This document shows positions 18,343 through 27,074 of a stretch of 64,000 bases of DNA, piece by piece; within the stretch, counting starts at the first letter, position 1, and each line of letters starts with the position of its first letter. The position numbers were made by a program, and so were the translations under genes. Under the pieces are notes generated by a model. The model had not been told where the DNA came from. It worked only from the letters and a program-made list of their open reading frames with translations, and did no database searches. Origin of the DNA: Spongiibacter pelagi (GTDB lineage Bacteria; Pseudomonadota; Gammaproteobacteria; Pseudomonadales; Spongiibacteraceae); the NCBI RefSeq assembly GCF_014705705.1, contig NZ_JACXLD010000001.1, positions 800,982 through 864,981 on the forward strand, in the 5' to 3' direction.

Positions 18343-19233
18343 TTAGGGTGCGCTAACGATGCGATTGCGGCCTTGGTGTTTGGCATCTAGCAGGGCTTGG
18401 TCAGCGCGGTCGAACAGCTCAGCACCGCTTTCACCCTCCTCTTGATTGAGTTCAGCAAGGCCAATGCTAATGGTCATATCGATCTTGGTGTCGGCATCAA
18501 TAATGGCGGGCTGGAATTGAATGGCAGCGCGAATCCGCTCTGCCACACCCCAAGCTGACTCGGTGTCTGTGCGCGGTAGTACCACGACAAATTCTTCGCC
18601 GCCAAAACGCCCAACCAGATCGTACTCACGCAGATTGTGATTGATCACCGAAACCACGTGTTTTATTGCCGCGTCACCGGCGGGGTGGCCGTAGTTGTCG
18701 TTAATGGCTTTGAAATGGTCAATATCCAGCACCATCAAGGCCAGTGGTGTTTGCTTGCGCTTGGCCTCGGCAATGGCATTGTCGCGCAGCTCATCCAGCA
18801 TCCGCCGGTTCCAGCATTGGGTGAGAGGGTCGCGTGAGGCGAGCTGGTTCAGGGTTTGTTCCAGGCGCACAATACGGCTGCCGGCTTTTAGGCGAACCTT
18901 GAGCACTTGGTAGTCAAAGGGCTTGTGAACAAAATCATCGGCGCCGGATTCCATTGCCTCAACAATGGCTTCATTACCCTCGCGGCCGGTCAGCATCATG
19001 ATATAGAAGAACTGGCCATCGTCTCGGGCGCGGATGATCTTACAAAGCTCGGGGCCGCTCATGCCGGGCATCGACCAGTCGATAACGAGTAAGTGCGGCG
19101 GATCAGGATCTTCCAGCACCTTTAGTGCAGATTGGGCATTGTCGGCCTCAATCGGCACAAAACCCCATTCCTCGGCCAGCGCACACAGCGCCATGCGAGT
19201 AATGGGGTCGTCGTCGATGATCAGTAATTCCAT
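18343..19233 (-). CDS. Response regulator with GGDEF diguanylate cyclase output
   Basis: A 296-residue two-domain protein. The receiver domain (about 1-125) has the phosphoacceptor aspartate in LLVIDWSMPGMSG. The GGDEF domain (about 130-296) has an active-site GGEEF and, five residues before it, REYD, the RxxD inhibitory site for product feedback. It should make c-di-GMP when phosphorylated. The Hpt gene 17 bp upstream may feed it phosphate. Confidence 0.92.
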   Translation of the reverse strand: MELLIIDDDPITRMALCALAEEWGFVPIEADNAQSALKVLEDPDPPHLLVIDWSMPGMSGPELCKIIRARDDGQFFYIMMLTGREGNEAIVEAMESGADDFVHKPFDYQVLKVRLKAGSRIVRLEQTLNQLASRDPLTQCWNRRMLDELRDNAIAEAKRKQTPLALMVLDIDHFKAINDNYGHPAGDAAIKHVVSVINHNLREYDLVGRFGGEEFVVVLPRTDTESAWGVAERIRAAIQFQPAIIDADTKIDMTISIGLAELNQEEGESGAELFDRADQALLDAKHQGRNRIVSAP

Positions 19234-19250
19234 GCCTTAACCTTTTTGCC

Positions 19251-19583
19251 TCAGCGGCACATTTGGTGCAGTTCTTCCGTGAGCTGTTTAAGTTTGTTGT
19301 CTGTTTGTGGCCAAGCGGCCCGCCATTCCGTGAGGGTTTGATTCCTCGCGCTGGTCTCCAGTGCCGAGACCTCTTGATAAAACTCCGGGCTGACAAAGTT
19401 GCCCAGTGCGCTTTTCAGGCGATGACAGGATTCTGCTAATTGTGCTGCATCAGCAACGGCAGAGGCCTGTTCAATTTCATTTTTGATATTGGGTAATTCA
19501 CGAAGGAAAAGGCCGATCAAGTTTCTGGCGAGATCGGGTTTGTTTCTAGAAATGAGCCTTATACGTTCGTGGTCGCAAATCAT
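19251..19583 (-). CDS. Hpt (histidine phosphotransfer) domain protein
   Basis: A 110-residue single-domain protein with ESCHRLKSALGNF, the phosphoacceptor-histidine motif of Hpt domains, in a helical context. It sits 17 bp upstream of the REC-GGDEF gene on the same strand. A phosphorelay hybrid kinase to Hpt to REC-GGDEF is the natural inference, though no hybrid kinase is present in the window. Confidence 0.85.
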   Translation of the reverse strand: MICDHERIRLISRNKPDLARNLIGLFLRELPNIKNEIEQASAVADAAQLAESCHRLKSALGNFVSPEFYQEVSALETSARNQTLTEWRAAWPQTDNKLKQLTEELHQMCR

Positions 19584-19938
19584 GTTACTGAAATCCTGAT
19601 AATGAAAACAGTTTACCCACTGGCGAAACAGAAAGCCATGCGCAGCGGCGTAAACAGGGGTTCCGTATAAGTGAATCCTACGATTTCAGAAGGCTCTAGG
19701 TTATGCGAAATTTTACTTAAGGTAGTGGGTAATCTAAGCGCAAATACGGCCGGAAAAAGCCGCCCAAAATTTAGCAAAAAGAGCTTGTTTCTCAAGTTGG
19801 CTAAATCGGTTAGTACAATTACGAATACCTGAACTTGATCACAAATTATCTACTACACAAACTCTCCCTAGTGCTTTTCGTTAGATTTTTGGCGTGCTCT
19901 GGGGCCAAGAATTTCTATTTAAAATGAAGAGATACTTC
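19584..19938. other. 355-bp divergent intergenic region upstream of the chemotaxis operon
   Basis: The region separates the leftward Hpt gene from the rightward cheY and must hold promoters for both. No convincing sigma-28 or sigma-54 element, palindromic operator or small ORF was found by eye. Confidence 0.4.
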
Positions 19939-20313
19939 ATGGCAAATATCCTAGCAGTTGATGATTCTCCCTCAATGCGACAGTTGGTTTCGATGACATT
20001 GAAACGGGCGGGGCATGAGGTATTCCTTGCTGAAGATGGTGTGGATGCGCTCAACGAAGCGCGGCGTGTTAACGCCGATTTGGTAATTACCGATGTGCAT
20101 ATGCCGAATATGGATGGCATAAGCCTCACCCGTGAATTACGCCAGCTCAGCAATTATCGTTTTAAACCCATTCTGATTCTGACCACTGAATCCGGTGCCG
20201 AAATGAAAATGAAAGGCAAGGAAGCGGGCGCGACAGGGTGGATCGTAAAACCGTTTAACGCGGAGTCATTGCTGCGCGTACTTGATCGGGTCTTGGAGCC
20301 GGTAAGGAGTTAA
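19939..20313 (+). CDS. cheY: CheY-type chemotaxis response regulator
   Basis: A 124-residue single receiver domain, MANILAVDDSPSMRQLV. The acidic pair is DD at about 8-9, the phosphoacceptor is in LVITDVHMPNMDG, the switch Thr/Ser is in LTTES and the lysine in WIVKPF. The ATG at 19939 starts the domain directly. The gene leads the operon, 2 bp before cheA. It is probably the phosphorylated output or sink of this CheA. Confidence 0.9.
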   Translation: MANILAVDDSPSMRQLVSMTLKRAGHEVFLAEDGVDALNEARRVNADLVITDVHMPNMDGISLTRELRQLSNYRFKPILILTTESGAEMKMKGKEAGATGWIVKPFNAESLLRVLDRVLEPVRS

Positions 20314-20315
20314 CT

Positions 20316-22394
20316 ATGTCCCTAGATATGGACATGCAGGAAATCCATGCCGTCTTCTTTGAAGAAAGTGCGGAAGGTTTGGATGCGATGGAGGCGGGCC
20401 TGCTGGGTCTAAGCCCGGGTCGCGATAATGATCCTGAGATTATTAATACCATTTTCCGGGCGGCGCATTCCATTAAAGGTGGTGCGGCGACGTTTGGTTT
20501 TCTGGCGATCTCTAATTTTACCCACGGCGTTGAAACCCTGCTGGATCAGGTGCGTTCCAACGAGCGGGTGGTGACCGATGAGCTGATCGAAGTGTGGTTG
20601 GCTTCGGTAGATGCCATTCGAGATATGCTGGCCTGCCTGCAAGATAATGCCGATATCGACCCTATGGCTGTGGCTGATTTGCAAAAGCAGATCGATGAAT
20701 TGCTACAGGGCGATAGTGCCAAGCCAGAAGACGATGACGTTGAGGAAGAATCAGAGGCGGCTACCGCTGGCCTGTGGCGCATCCATTTTGCGCCCCATGA
20801 AGAAGTATTGAAAACCGGCAATGAACCCAGTCGCATTTTTCGTGAATTGAAAGAATTAGGCGAGTTAACGGTGGTGGCCACATTATCCTCCGCCGTTGAG
20901 TTTGACGCGCTCGATCCAGAACATTGTCACACCGCGTGGGATTTAGAGCTGCGGGGTGAAGTAACGCAAGCCGCGATTGAAGAAGCCTTTGACTGGGTGT
21001 CTGGTCAGTGTGAACTCACCATTGAACAGGTCGGTGGACATAGCGCCACTCCGTCTGCGCCCAGCGCTGCTATGCCTGCGGCGGCCTCAGCCCAAATGCC
21101 TGCTGAAACAAAAAGCGAGGCAAAAAGTGCTGCACCTGCGGCGGCTAAGCCCGCGTCAAATGGCAATTCGAATAAAGATTCTGGCTCCATTCGGGTCAGC
21201 ATCGACAAGATCGATTCACTGCTAAACCTTGTTGGTGAGTTGGTTATTACTCAATCCATGCTGGCCCGTTTTGGCGATGGCGAGGGCGGCGCTAATACGC
21301 AAGGTTTGCGCGATGGCTTGATGGTGCTGGAGCGCCACACCCGCGAGCTGCAAGAAAGCGCCATGCAAATTCGTATGTTGCCAATTGGTGCCAGCTTCAG
21401 CCGCTTCAAACGATTGGTGCGGGATATCAGCTCTAAGCTCGGTAAAAAAGTTGAGCTTAAACTGTCGGGTGAAAATACCGAGCTCGACAAAACCGTACTG
21501 GAGAAAATGAGCGATCCGCTGGTGCATTTGGTGCGCAACTCGCTGGATCACGGCATTGAAATGCCGGATGTGCGTAAAGCTGCCGGAAAACCTGAAACTG
21601 GCACCCTGCACCTCAGTGCTTACCACGAAGGTGGCAATATCGTTATTCAAGTTGAAGACGATGGTGCCGGCTTAAATAAAGAGCGCATCCTCGCCAAAGC
21701 GGTGGAGCGCGGACTTATTTCAGCCAGCGACCAGCTCACTGACGATCAAATCCACAACCTGATTTTCCAAGCCGGATTTTCCACAGCAGATCAGGTTAGC
21801 GACTTGTCGGGCCGCGGTGTAGGCATGGACGTAGTGCGCCGAAATATTACCGACTTGGGTGGCCGCATTGATGTGCAATCTAAACCCGGTAAAGGTTCTA
21901 CGCTGAAAATTCGTCTGCCGCTGACACTGGCAATTCTGGATGGTCAGCTGGTTGCTGTGGGCAACGATGTCTACATCTTCTCGCTGTTGTCGATTGTGGA
22001 AACCGTATTGGTATTCCCGTCCGAGGTCAGTGGTCTGGTTGGTAAAGGCAGTGTTTATCGCCTGCGCGATGAATACATTCCCGTGATTCGACTGAGTGAT
22101 GCCTTCCGACTGAACAATAAGCTGCAGCCCAAAACCTATCTTGAACGAGAAGGTGAGCTGTTGGTTGTGGTTGAAAGCGACGGCAAAAAGATGGGGCTGT
22201 TTGTTGATGAATTACTGGATCAACAGCAAGTGGTTATCAAAAGCCTTGAAGAAAATTATATGCCGGTACAGGGATTGGCCGGAGCAACCATTTTGGGCGA
22301 CGGCAATGTCGCATTAATTATTGATGTGCCAAGCCTGGTACACAATATGGATTTCAATAGTGGCGGAAACGCTGAAAAGTCAGACGCCGCATAA
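20316..22394 (+). CDS. cheA: Chemotaxis histidine kinase CheA
   Basis: A 692-residue kinase. The P1 Hpt domain has phospho-His51 in AAHSIKGGAATFG. A variable P2-like region and an Ala/Pro-rich linker (about 240-285) follow. The P3 dimerisation helix begins near IRVSIDKIDSLLNLVGELV. The P4 ATPase shows HLVRNSLDHGIE (N box), VEDDGAGLN (G1) and DLSGRGVGMDVV (G2). The P5 CheW-like domain ends the protein. All catalytic motifs are intact. Confidence 0.96.
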   Translation: MSLDMDMQEIHAVFFEESAEGLDAMEAGLLGLSPGRDNDPEIINTIFRAAHSIKGGAATFGFLAISNFTHGVETLLDQVRSNERVVTDELIEVWLASVDAIRDMLACLQDNADIDPMAVADLQKQIDELLQGDSAKPEDDDVEEESEAATAGLWRIHFAPHEEVLKTGNEPSRIFRELKELGELTVVATLSSAVEFDALDPEHCHTAWDLELRGEVTQAAIEEAFDWVSGQCELTIEQVGGHSATPSAPSAAMPAAASAQMPAETKSEAKSAAPAAAKPASNGNSNKDSGSIRVSIDKIDSLLNLVGELVITQSMLARFGDGEGGANTQGLRDGLMVLERHTRELQESAMQIRMLPIGASFSRFKRLVRDISSKLGKKVELKLSGENTELDKTVLEKMSDPLVHLVRNSLDHGIEMPDVRKAAGKPETGTLHLSAYHEGGNIVIQVEDDGAGLNKERILAKAVERGLISASDQLTDDQIHNLIFQAGFSTADQVSDLSGRGVGMDVVRRNITDLGGRIDVQSKPGKGSTLKIRLPLTLAILDGQLVAVGNDVYIFSLLSIVETVLVFPSEVSGLVGKGSVYRLRDEYIPVIRLSDAFRLNNKLQPKTYLEREGELLVVVESDGKKMGLFVDELLDQQQVVIKSLEENYMPVQGLAGATILGDGNVALIIDVPSLVHNMDFNSGGNAEKSDAA

Positions 22395-22409
22395 AGGGTA
22401 GGAAATGTT

Positions 22410-22934
22410 ATGAGCAGTGACAATATGGCCAATGCAAATGTTGATCTCTTACACGCCGATACCAATCAGTTTCTAACCTTTATGCTAAATGGTGAGGAAT
22501 ACGGCGTAGAAATTCTGCGTGTGCAAGGTATTCAAGGTTGGGACACGGTAACGCCGATCCCCAAAGCGCCGGAATATGTCTTGGGCGTGATGAATCTACG
22601 CGGTGCAATTGTACCGATCATCGACCTGCGTAAACGCTTCCATATGGAAAGCATTCCGTTTGGGCCTACCACCGTCATTATCGTGGTTAAGGTCGAAAAC
22701 TCAGATAAGTCTCGCACCATTGGTATGGTTGTTGATGCGGTTTCTGAGGTGTATCGCCTCGATGAAAACCTAGTGCAACCGCTGCCAGAATTCGGCGGCA
22801 ATATCAGCACCGACTTTATCAAAGGCCTTTCTACCGTAGACGAGAAAATGCTGATTCTGCTGGATATTGATCGGTTGATTTCTATTCGCGATGTAGAAGG
22901 TGAAGCTGCAAAATTGGCCGCACAAGCTAGCTGA
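22410..22934 (+). CDS. cheW: Chemotaxis coupling protein CheW
   Basis: A 174-residue CheW domain (NQFLTFMLNGEEYGVEILRV, then VLGVMNLRGAIVPIIDLRKRF and MVVDAVSEVY). It bridges receptors and CheA. It lies 15 bp after cheA and 14 bp before the STAS gene, and the slight C-terminal extension is acidic and alanine-rich. Confidence 0.95.
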   Translation: MSSDNMANANVDLLHADTNQFLTFMLNGEEYGVEILRVQGIQGWDTVTPIPKAPEYVLGVMNLRGAIVPIIDLRKRFHMESIPFGPTTVIIVVKVENSDKSRTIGMVVDAVSEVYRLDENLVQPLPEFGGNISTDFIKGLSTVDEKMLILLDIDRLISIRDVEGEAAKLAAQAS

Positions 22935-22948
22935 GCGACGAGGGGCGT

Positions 22949-23503
22949 ATGACCGAAGAATTTGTAATTTTGCTCGGTGACGCGGGTGAGCAAAGCGGTG
23001 CAGAAAAGCCAGCCGCCAAAGCCAAGCCTGCCGCCAAAAAGCCAGCCGCAAAACCGGCTGCTGATGCCAAAAAAGGCAATGAAGAGTTTGTGATTTTATT
23101 GGGTGATGAGCCTGAGGAAAAACCTGCCCCTAAAGCAGAGCCGAAGAAAGCGGCATCTAAAGGCAGCGATGAATTTGTGATTCTGCTAGATGATCCCGCG
23201 CCAGTTAAAAAAGCAGATTCTTCAGATGGCTGGACGTATGAACTCGGCGGCGAAGAAACCATCGGGCAAGTAAAAGCCCTGCATCAGAAATTGATGGCTT
23301 CGCCCTTGGATAAAGTTTCCGAAATTATTATAGACGGCAGCGAAGTACAAAATATCGATACTTCCGCCCTGCAATTGCTAGTTTATTTCACCCGTTATGG
23401 AACTGAACGCGGTGTCAATGTGAGTGTGGTAAACCCCAGTGCCAAAATGAAAGGCAGTGTGGAATTACTCGGCTATGCACCGCATTTAAATATTGCAGCC
23501 TGA
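22949..23503 (+). CDS. STAS-domain protein with three EFVILL peptide repeats
   Basis: A 184-residue protein. A short motif, EEFVILLGD / EEFVILLGD / DEFVILLDD, occurs three times in the first 80 residues, separated by flexible Lys/Ala/Pro-rich linkers. The second half is a STAS domain with IDGSEVQNIDTSALQLLV, which has the usual Ser/Thr site. STAS proteins act in phosphorylation-controlled partner switching. In this operon it may bind CheA, CheW or the following unknown protein. The repeats look like docking peptides; that is inference. Confidence 0.8.
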   Translation: MTEEFVILLGDAGEQSGAEKPAAKAKPAAKKPAAKPAADAKKGNEEFVILLGDEPEEKPAPKAEPKKAASKGSDEFVILLDDPAPVKKADSSDGWTYELGGEETIGQVKALHQKLMASPLDKVSEIIIDGSEVQNIDTSALQLLVYFTRYGTERGVNVSVVNPSAKMKGSVELLGYAPHLNIAA

Positions 23504-23508
23504 AAGAC

Positions 23509-23949
23509 ATGATCAGCCTGAAGGTGCGTATGCCAAAAGTGATGAAGAAAGACACCGTGCTCTCTAGCAAATCCTCTCAGGATGAAGGGGTGAGTGGCTT
23601 CACGCTTTTGGAAAAGCAAATTCAGGCAGCCTCAAAAGATGGCGAAGAAAAAATTGGCGAGATACTTGGTAATTTTTTTGAACTAAGCCAACAGCTACAA
23701 GATAGCGCGGCTAAATATTCCGAAGAAGAATTTTCGGACATAAACACGTTGCTAGGTAGCTTGATTGAACAATTGCAATTTTATGATGCCCATAGCCAGC
23801 GGCTAGCGCATATTGCCAAATCGCTGAATTATGCGGCATTGAACAAGGATGCTCAGAAAGCCGAATCGGAAGCGCTGATTGAATACTTGCAGAGTCAATA
23901 TTCAACTTCAGAAGAGCGGGCAGTGCACCAGTCATTGCTCGGAGATTAG
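23509..23949 (+). CDS. Unknown helical protein of the chemotaxis operon
   Basis: A 146-residue (or 139-residue, from the ATG at 23530) protein, largely helical and charged, with LLGSLIEQLQFYDAHSQRLAHI in the middle and a polar C-terminal tail. It lies between the STAS gene (5 bp away) and cheD (18 bp away), so it surely belongs to the operon. I do not recognise the family. Its helical, Gln/Tyr-Asp-containing core is reminiscent of CheZ-like or receptor-associated helical proteins, but no CheZ signature is present. Confidence 0.65.
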   Translation: MISLKVRMPKVMKKDTVLSSKSSQDEGVSGFTLLEKQIQAASKDGEEKIGEILGNFFELSQQLQDSAAKYSEEEFSDINTLLGSLIEQLQFYDAHSQRLAHIAKSLNYAALNKDAQKAESEALIEYLQSQYSTSEERAVHQSLLGD

Positions 23950-23967
23950 TCTACAAGGCGTGAGAAG

Positions 23968-24594
23968 ATGTCAGTGCTTATGGCAGAGCGACTGGATAGA
24001 AAAAGTGACGGCGATTATCCAGATATTCATAAACACTGGGACAGTATCCATGGCGTATATGCGGCGCGGGTACTGCCCGGTCAGTATTATGTGACTAACG
24101 CCAAAGATGAAATGATTTCTACCGTGTTAGGTTCGTGTATTGCGGCCTGCATTCGTGACCGCGTATTGAATATTGGTGGCTTGAATCACTTTATGTTGCC
24201 CGAGGGCGAAGGTGGCATGGATGGTGTGGCCGCTCGCTATGGCACCTATGCGATGGAACATCTGATCAACGATATTCTTAAAAAAGGCGGCAAGCGTCAG
24301 AATCTTGAAATTAAGATTTTTGGCGGTGGCAAAATCATGAAGGGCATTACCGATATCGGCGCCAAGAATATCCGCTTTATAAAACAATTTCTGGCAACGG
24401 AAGGTTTAGTGGCCGAGGCGGAAGATCTGGGCTTGGAGTTCTCTCGAAAAGTAAATTACTTTCCCAGCACCGGGCGGGTATTGGTTAAGCGCTTACGGTC
24501 ACTGCATCTTGAAAATATCGCCAGCGAAGAAGCAGCTTACTCGCGGAATCTTAAGCAGGAGTCGGTCGGTAACGATATCGAACTGTTTGACTAA
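23968..24594 (+). CDS. cheD: Chemoreceptor glutamine deamidase CheD
   Basis: A 208-residue enzyme. STVLGSCIAACIRD contains the catalytic cysteine and GGLNHFMLP the catalytic histidine; the Thr/Ser of the triad is expected nearby. CheD deamidates receptor glutamines and, in some bacteria, is regulated by CheC binding. It closes the first part of the cluster. The repeat element at 24661-24803 follows. Confidence 0.94.
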   Translation: MSVLMAERLDRKSDGDYPDIHKHWDSIHGVYAARVLPGQYYVTNAKDEMISTVLGSCIAACIRDRVLNIGGLNHFMLPEGEGGMDGVAARYGTYAMEHLINDILKKGGKRQNLEIKIFGGGKIMKGITDIGAKNIRFIKQFLATEGLVAEAEDLGLEFSRKVNYFPSTGRVLVKRLRSLHLENIASEEAAYSRNLKQESVGNDIELFD

Positions 24595-24660
24595 ACCGGG
24601 GGTAAAACTCAGGATTTTTAGTTTTTAAAGCGTATAAGCCAAAAATAATTAGAACTACTT

Positions 24661-24803
24661 AGGAAGCTTTGATTAATGTAACGAGTGTAGCAAGATTGGT
24701 TGTCGCCGGAGCGCAGTAAGCGGAGTTTATATGCCAATAAATGAGCATTTCGAGCACCGCCGGCAGCCAAGATTGCAAACGCAGTAATTAATCTGAGCTT
24801 CCT
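24661..24803. repeat. MITE-like imperfect palindrome between cheD and the HDOD gene
   Basis: The left end AGGAAGCTTTGATTAAT (24661-24677) and the right end ATTAATCTGAGCTTCCT (24787-24803) are inverted repeats matching at 15 of 17 positions. The symmetry continues inward (TTGGTTGTCGCCGG against CCGCCGGCAGCCAA), so the whole 143 bp can fold into one long hairpin. It fills the gap between two converging genes and touches the HDOD stop codon. There is no ORF inside. Confidence 0.6.
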
Positions 24804-25654
24804 TAATTTGCGGAAAAAGAAGAGAGAATATCCTCAACCGATTCGCGAGCAAAGGCGATACAGTCAGGTAAAGCCGCAGGACTCAAGCCCGTCACTTCCC
24901 ATGCCTCATCTTTAATTTTCGACGCGTCTTCAATATTTTCGCTATTGATTTCAGCCAGTACCGCAAAGCTATTGGCAATATGAATAACCCAAACCAAGGT
25001 GGCGGGATTTTCGAGCTTGTATGGCTCGTGGTGGGCGTAAATACAATCCTGAAGTATTTGAGGTAAGTTCCAATGGCGGGCAAGTTCAAGGCCGACATCG
25101 CTATGATCAAATCCCAGGGTTTCTTGTTCAGCTAGGAAAATTTCACTGTCGTCGTAATCTTCAAGAGAAAGCGTTAAGGCCTTTTCGCTGGCATCCGGTG
25201 CCCGGCTAAACATAATTAAATGACCAATATCGTGTAACAAGCCGGCAGAAAATGCGCTATTGGCTTGGTCGCATTTAATTTGCGTGGCGAGCTTGCGGGC
25301 GATAACCGCGCAGTAAAGTGAGTGCTGCCAAAAGTTTGTTAACGACACAATCTGATTGGGCATCTTGTCAAAAGACTGCGAGACATCAATGCCCATCAAA
25401 AGCTCATTTACTTGTCGTAAACCAAGGCGAGTGATAGCGCGGTTAATATCAGTGATTTCAGTGCCGTTGTTCATCATCGCGCTATTACTAACGCGCAATA
25501 ACTTAGCGGTAATGGCGGGGTCACTTTCAATGGTGCTGGCAATGTCTGCCGCAGAACTGTCTGGGTCATTAACCAGTTGATTTACCCGCAGGGCGACATC
25601 AGGGAAGCTGATGAGAGAGTCAACATTCTCGACAAGGCTGCTTGGACTTAACAT
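24803..25654 (-). CDS. HDOD-domain signalling protein
   Basis: A 283-residue protein consisting almost entirely of an HDOD domain: DPAITAKLLRVSNSAMM near residue 45, then FSAGLLHDIGHLIMF and HSDVGLELARHWNLP. HDOD proteins are catalytically degenerate HD relatives found in chemotaxis and c-di-GMP networks. It is the only gene of the chemotaxis block on the minus strand, convergent with cheD and divergent from the receiver gene. Its partner is unknown. Confidence 0.88.
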   Translation of the reverse strand: MLSPSSLVENVDSLISFPDVALRVNQLVNDPDSSAADIASTIESDPAITAKLLRVSNSAMMNNGTEITDINRAITRLGLRQVNELLMGIDVSQSFDKMPNQIVSLTNFWQHSLYCAVIARKLATQIKCDQANSAFSAGLLHDIGHLIMFSRAPDASEKALTLSLEDYDDSEIFLAEQETLGFDHSDVGLELARHWNLPQILQDCIYAHHEPYKLENPATLVWVIHIANSFAVLAEINSENIEDASKIKDEAWEVTGLSPAALPDCIAFARESVEDILSSFSAN

Positions 25655-25838
25655 GACTGTTGCTCGTAAATCGTAATAAAAAAATTTTGCGCAAAAGTCG
25701 GATAGCAGGCAATAGGTAACATTGCCTAGGGGCTTTAAGTATCTTTGCCTATGGGGGTTTTTGCCTTGCTGTGGTCAACTTGCAGCATTGGAAAATTGTG
25801 TACTAGCCCGCCCCAAAAAATGCCCCAGGAGAGAGTGA

Positions 25839-26198
25839 ATGAACATTTTGGTAGTTGATGATAGCGCTGCAATGCGGAATATGATCATCCGGACCATTCG
25901 TCAAGCCGGTCTTGGCGACCACGATATTGCCCAAGCTGAAGATGGTGCTGTCGCGCTGGAAGCAATTCGCAAAAGTGTGCCAGATATGATTCTAGCAGAC
26001 TGGAACATGCCCAACATGACGGGTATTGAATTGCTCGAAGCCATGAACGAAGAGGGCATTAAAACCCTGTTCGGTTTTATCACTACAGAAGCAACGGCAG
26101 ATATGCGTGCCAAAGCCAGTGCCGGTGGTGCGAAATTTCTTATCTCTAAACCATTCTCCGTTGAGTCATTTGAAAAAGTGCTCGGCGCAGTAATGTAA
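25839..26198 (+). CDS. Single-domain response regulator (CheY-like)
   Basis: A 119-residue receiver, MNILVVDDSAAMRNMI, with the phosphoacceptor in MILADWNMPNMTG, the switch residue in FITTEA and the lysine in FLISKPF. A clear GGAGAG ribosome-binding site precedes it. It lies 25 bp upstream of the CheX-like gene, suggesting the two form a regulator/phosphatase pair. CheV- or CheY-type output is equally possible. Confidence 0.9.
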   Translation: MNILVVDDSAAMRNMIIRTIRQAGLGDHDIAQAEDGAVALEAIRKSVPDMILADWNMPNMTGIELLEAMNEEGIKTLFGFITTEATADMRAKASAGGAKFLISKPFSVESFEKVLGAVM

Positions 26199-26223
26199 TT
26201 GTCGATTTTGAGGAGCCGGACAG

Positions 26224-26685
26224 ATGCCTGGTAAATTCGTAACGCCAACCGAAAAAAGTGTTGATGATATGCTGGGCATGTTGTTCGGCGATGTCACTGT
26301 AACAACCGGTGGCGCTGTGCCCGCAGAAGGTTTTGGCGCGCGTATGATTGATGATGAAAATCAATTGGTGGCCATGATTGTTTGTGACTATCCCTTTGTA
26401 GGGTTTTCTGGTGCAGCGCTGTCTATGATGCCGGCCGGTGGCGCAGAAGACATGATTGCCGAGAAGGATTTCAGCAAAACCATTATGGATAATTTCTATG
26501 AGGTGATGAATATCTGCTCGCGGCTGTTTATGTCAGATACCTCAGAGCACCTGCGATTGGAAAAAACCGTGATGCCTGATAGTCTTGCCGGTGAAATTTC
26601 CGCGCTTGCTGCAGGAACCAACGTGACTTTCAAACTTGCCATTCCCAAATATGGCAGCGGAAACATCAGCTTCCTTATTGCCTGA
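26224..26685 (+). CDS. CheX/CheC-like protein, possible response-regulator phosphatase
   Basis: A 153-residue protein. Its central helix contains DNFYEVMN, matching the D/S-x3-E-x2-N signature of CheC/CheX/FliY phosphatases, and a proline follows 21 residues later (family consensus spacing 22). The general layout (helix, motif, beta-rich end) fits a single-repeat CheX-like fold. The receiver gene immediately upstream is the natural substrate. Sequence similarity to classical CheX is otherwise low to my eye, so the assignment is tentative. Confidence 0.6.
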   Translation: MPGKFVTPTEKSVDDMLGMLFGDVTVTTGGAVPAEGFGARMIDDENQLVAMIVCDYPFVGFSGAALSMMPAGGAEDMIAEKDFSKTIMDNFYEVMNICSRLFMSDTSEHLRLEKTVMPDSLAGEISALAAGTNVTFKLAIPKYGSGNISFLIA

Positions 26686-26687
26686 TT

Positions 26688-27074
26688 ATGATTATGACTC
26701 AACATCTTAGCCTGAGTTTTTACAAGATAAGCGGATTTGTAATGCTCGGGCTGGGTGTTATCGGTATTGTTGTTCCTCTTCTTCCTACAACACCTTTCTT
26801 ACTGGTTTCAGCCGGGTGTTTCTCCAAGTCTTCTGAGCGCTGGCACAATTGGTTATTGGCTAATCCCACCTTTGGGCCAATGATTATGGATTGGCATGAG
26901 CGCCGTTGTGTTAACTGCAAAACCAAAGTTGTGGCGCTGCTTTCTATGCTGTTGGTCGGCGGTTCGTCAGTGGTATTTGGTGTCGATATTTTTGCGGTTA
27001 AAGTTTTTGCATTGGCGCTTATGGCGGTCGGTGCGGCGGTTGTTCTTAGTATTAAAAACTGCACCAGCGCCTGA
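26688..27074 (+). CDS. YbaN/DUF454 family inner-membrane protein
   Basis: A 128-residue membrane protein with the DUF454 opening GLGVIGIVVPLLPTTPFLLVSAGCFSKSSERWHNWL, then an FGPMIMDWHERRCV segment and two C-terminal helices. Function is unknown. It begins 2 bp after the CheX-like gene, so it is co-transcribed, but no link to chemotaxis is known. Confidence 0.88.
   Translation: MIMTQHLSLSFYKISGFVMLGLGVIGIVVPLLPTTPFLLVSAGCFSKSSERWHNWLLANPTFGPMIMDWHERRCVNCKTKVVALLSMLLVGGSSVVFGVDIFAVKVFALALMAVGAAVVLSIKNCTSA

Noticed and set aside
19613..19795. A 60-codon minus-strand frame between the Hpt gene and cheY
   Set aside because: No ribosome-binding site, no recognisable motif, and it lies in a region expected to hold promoters.
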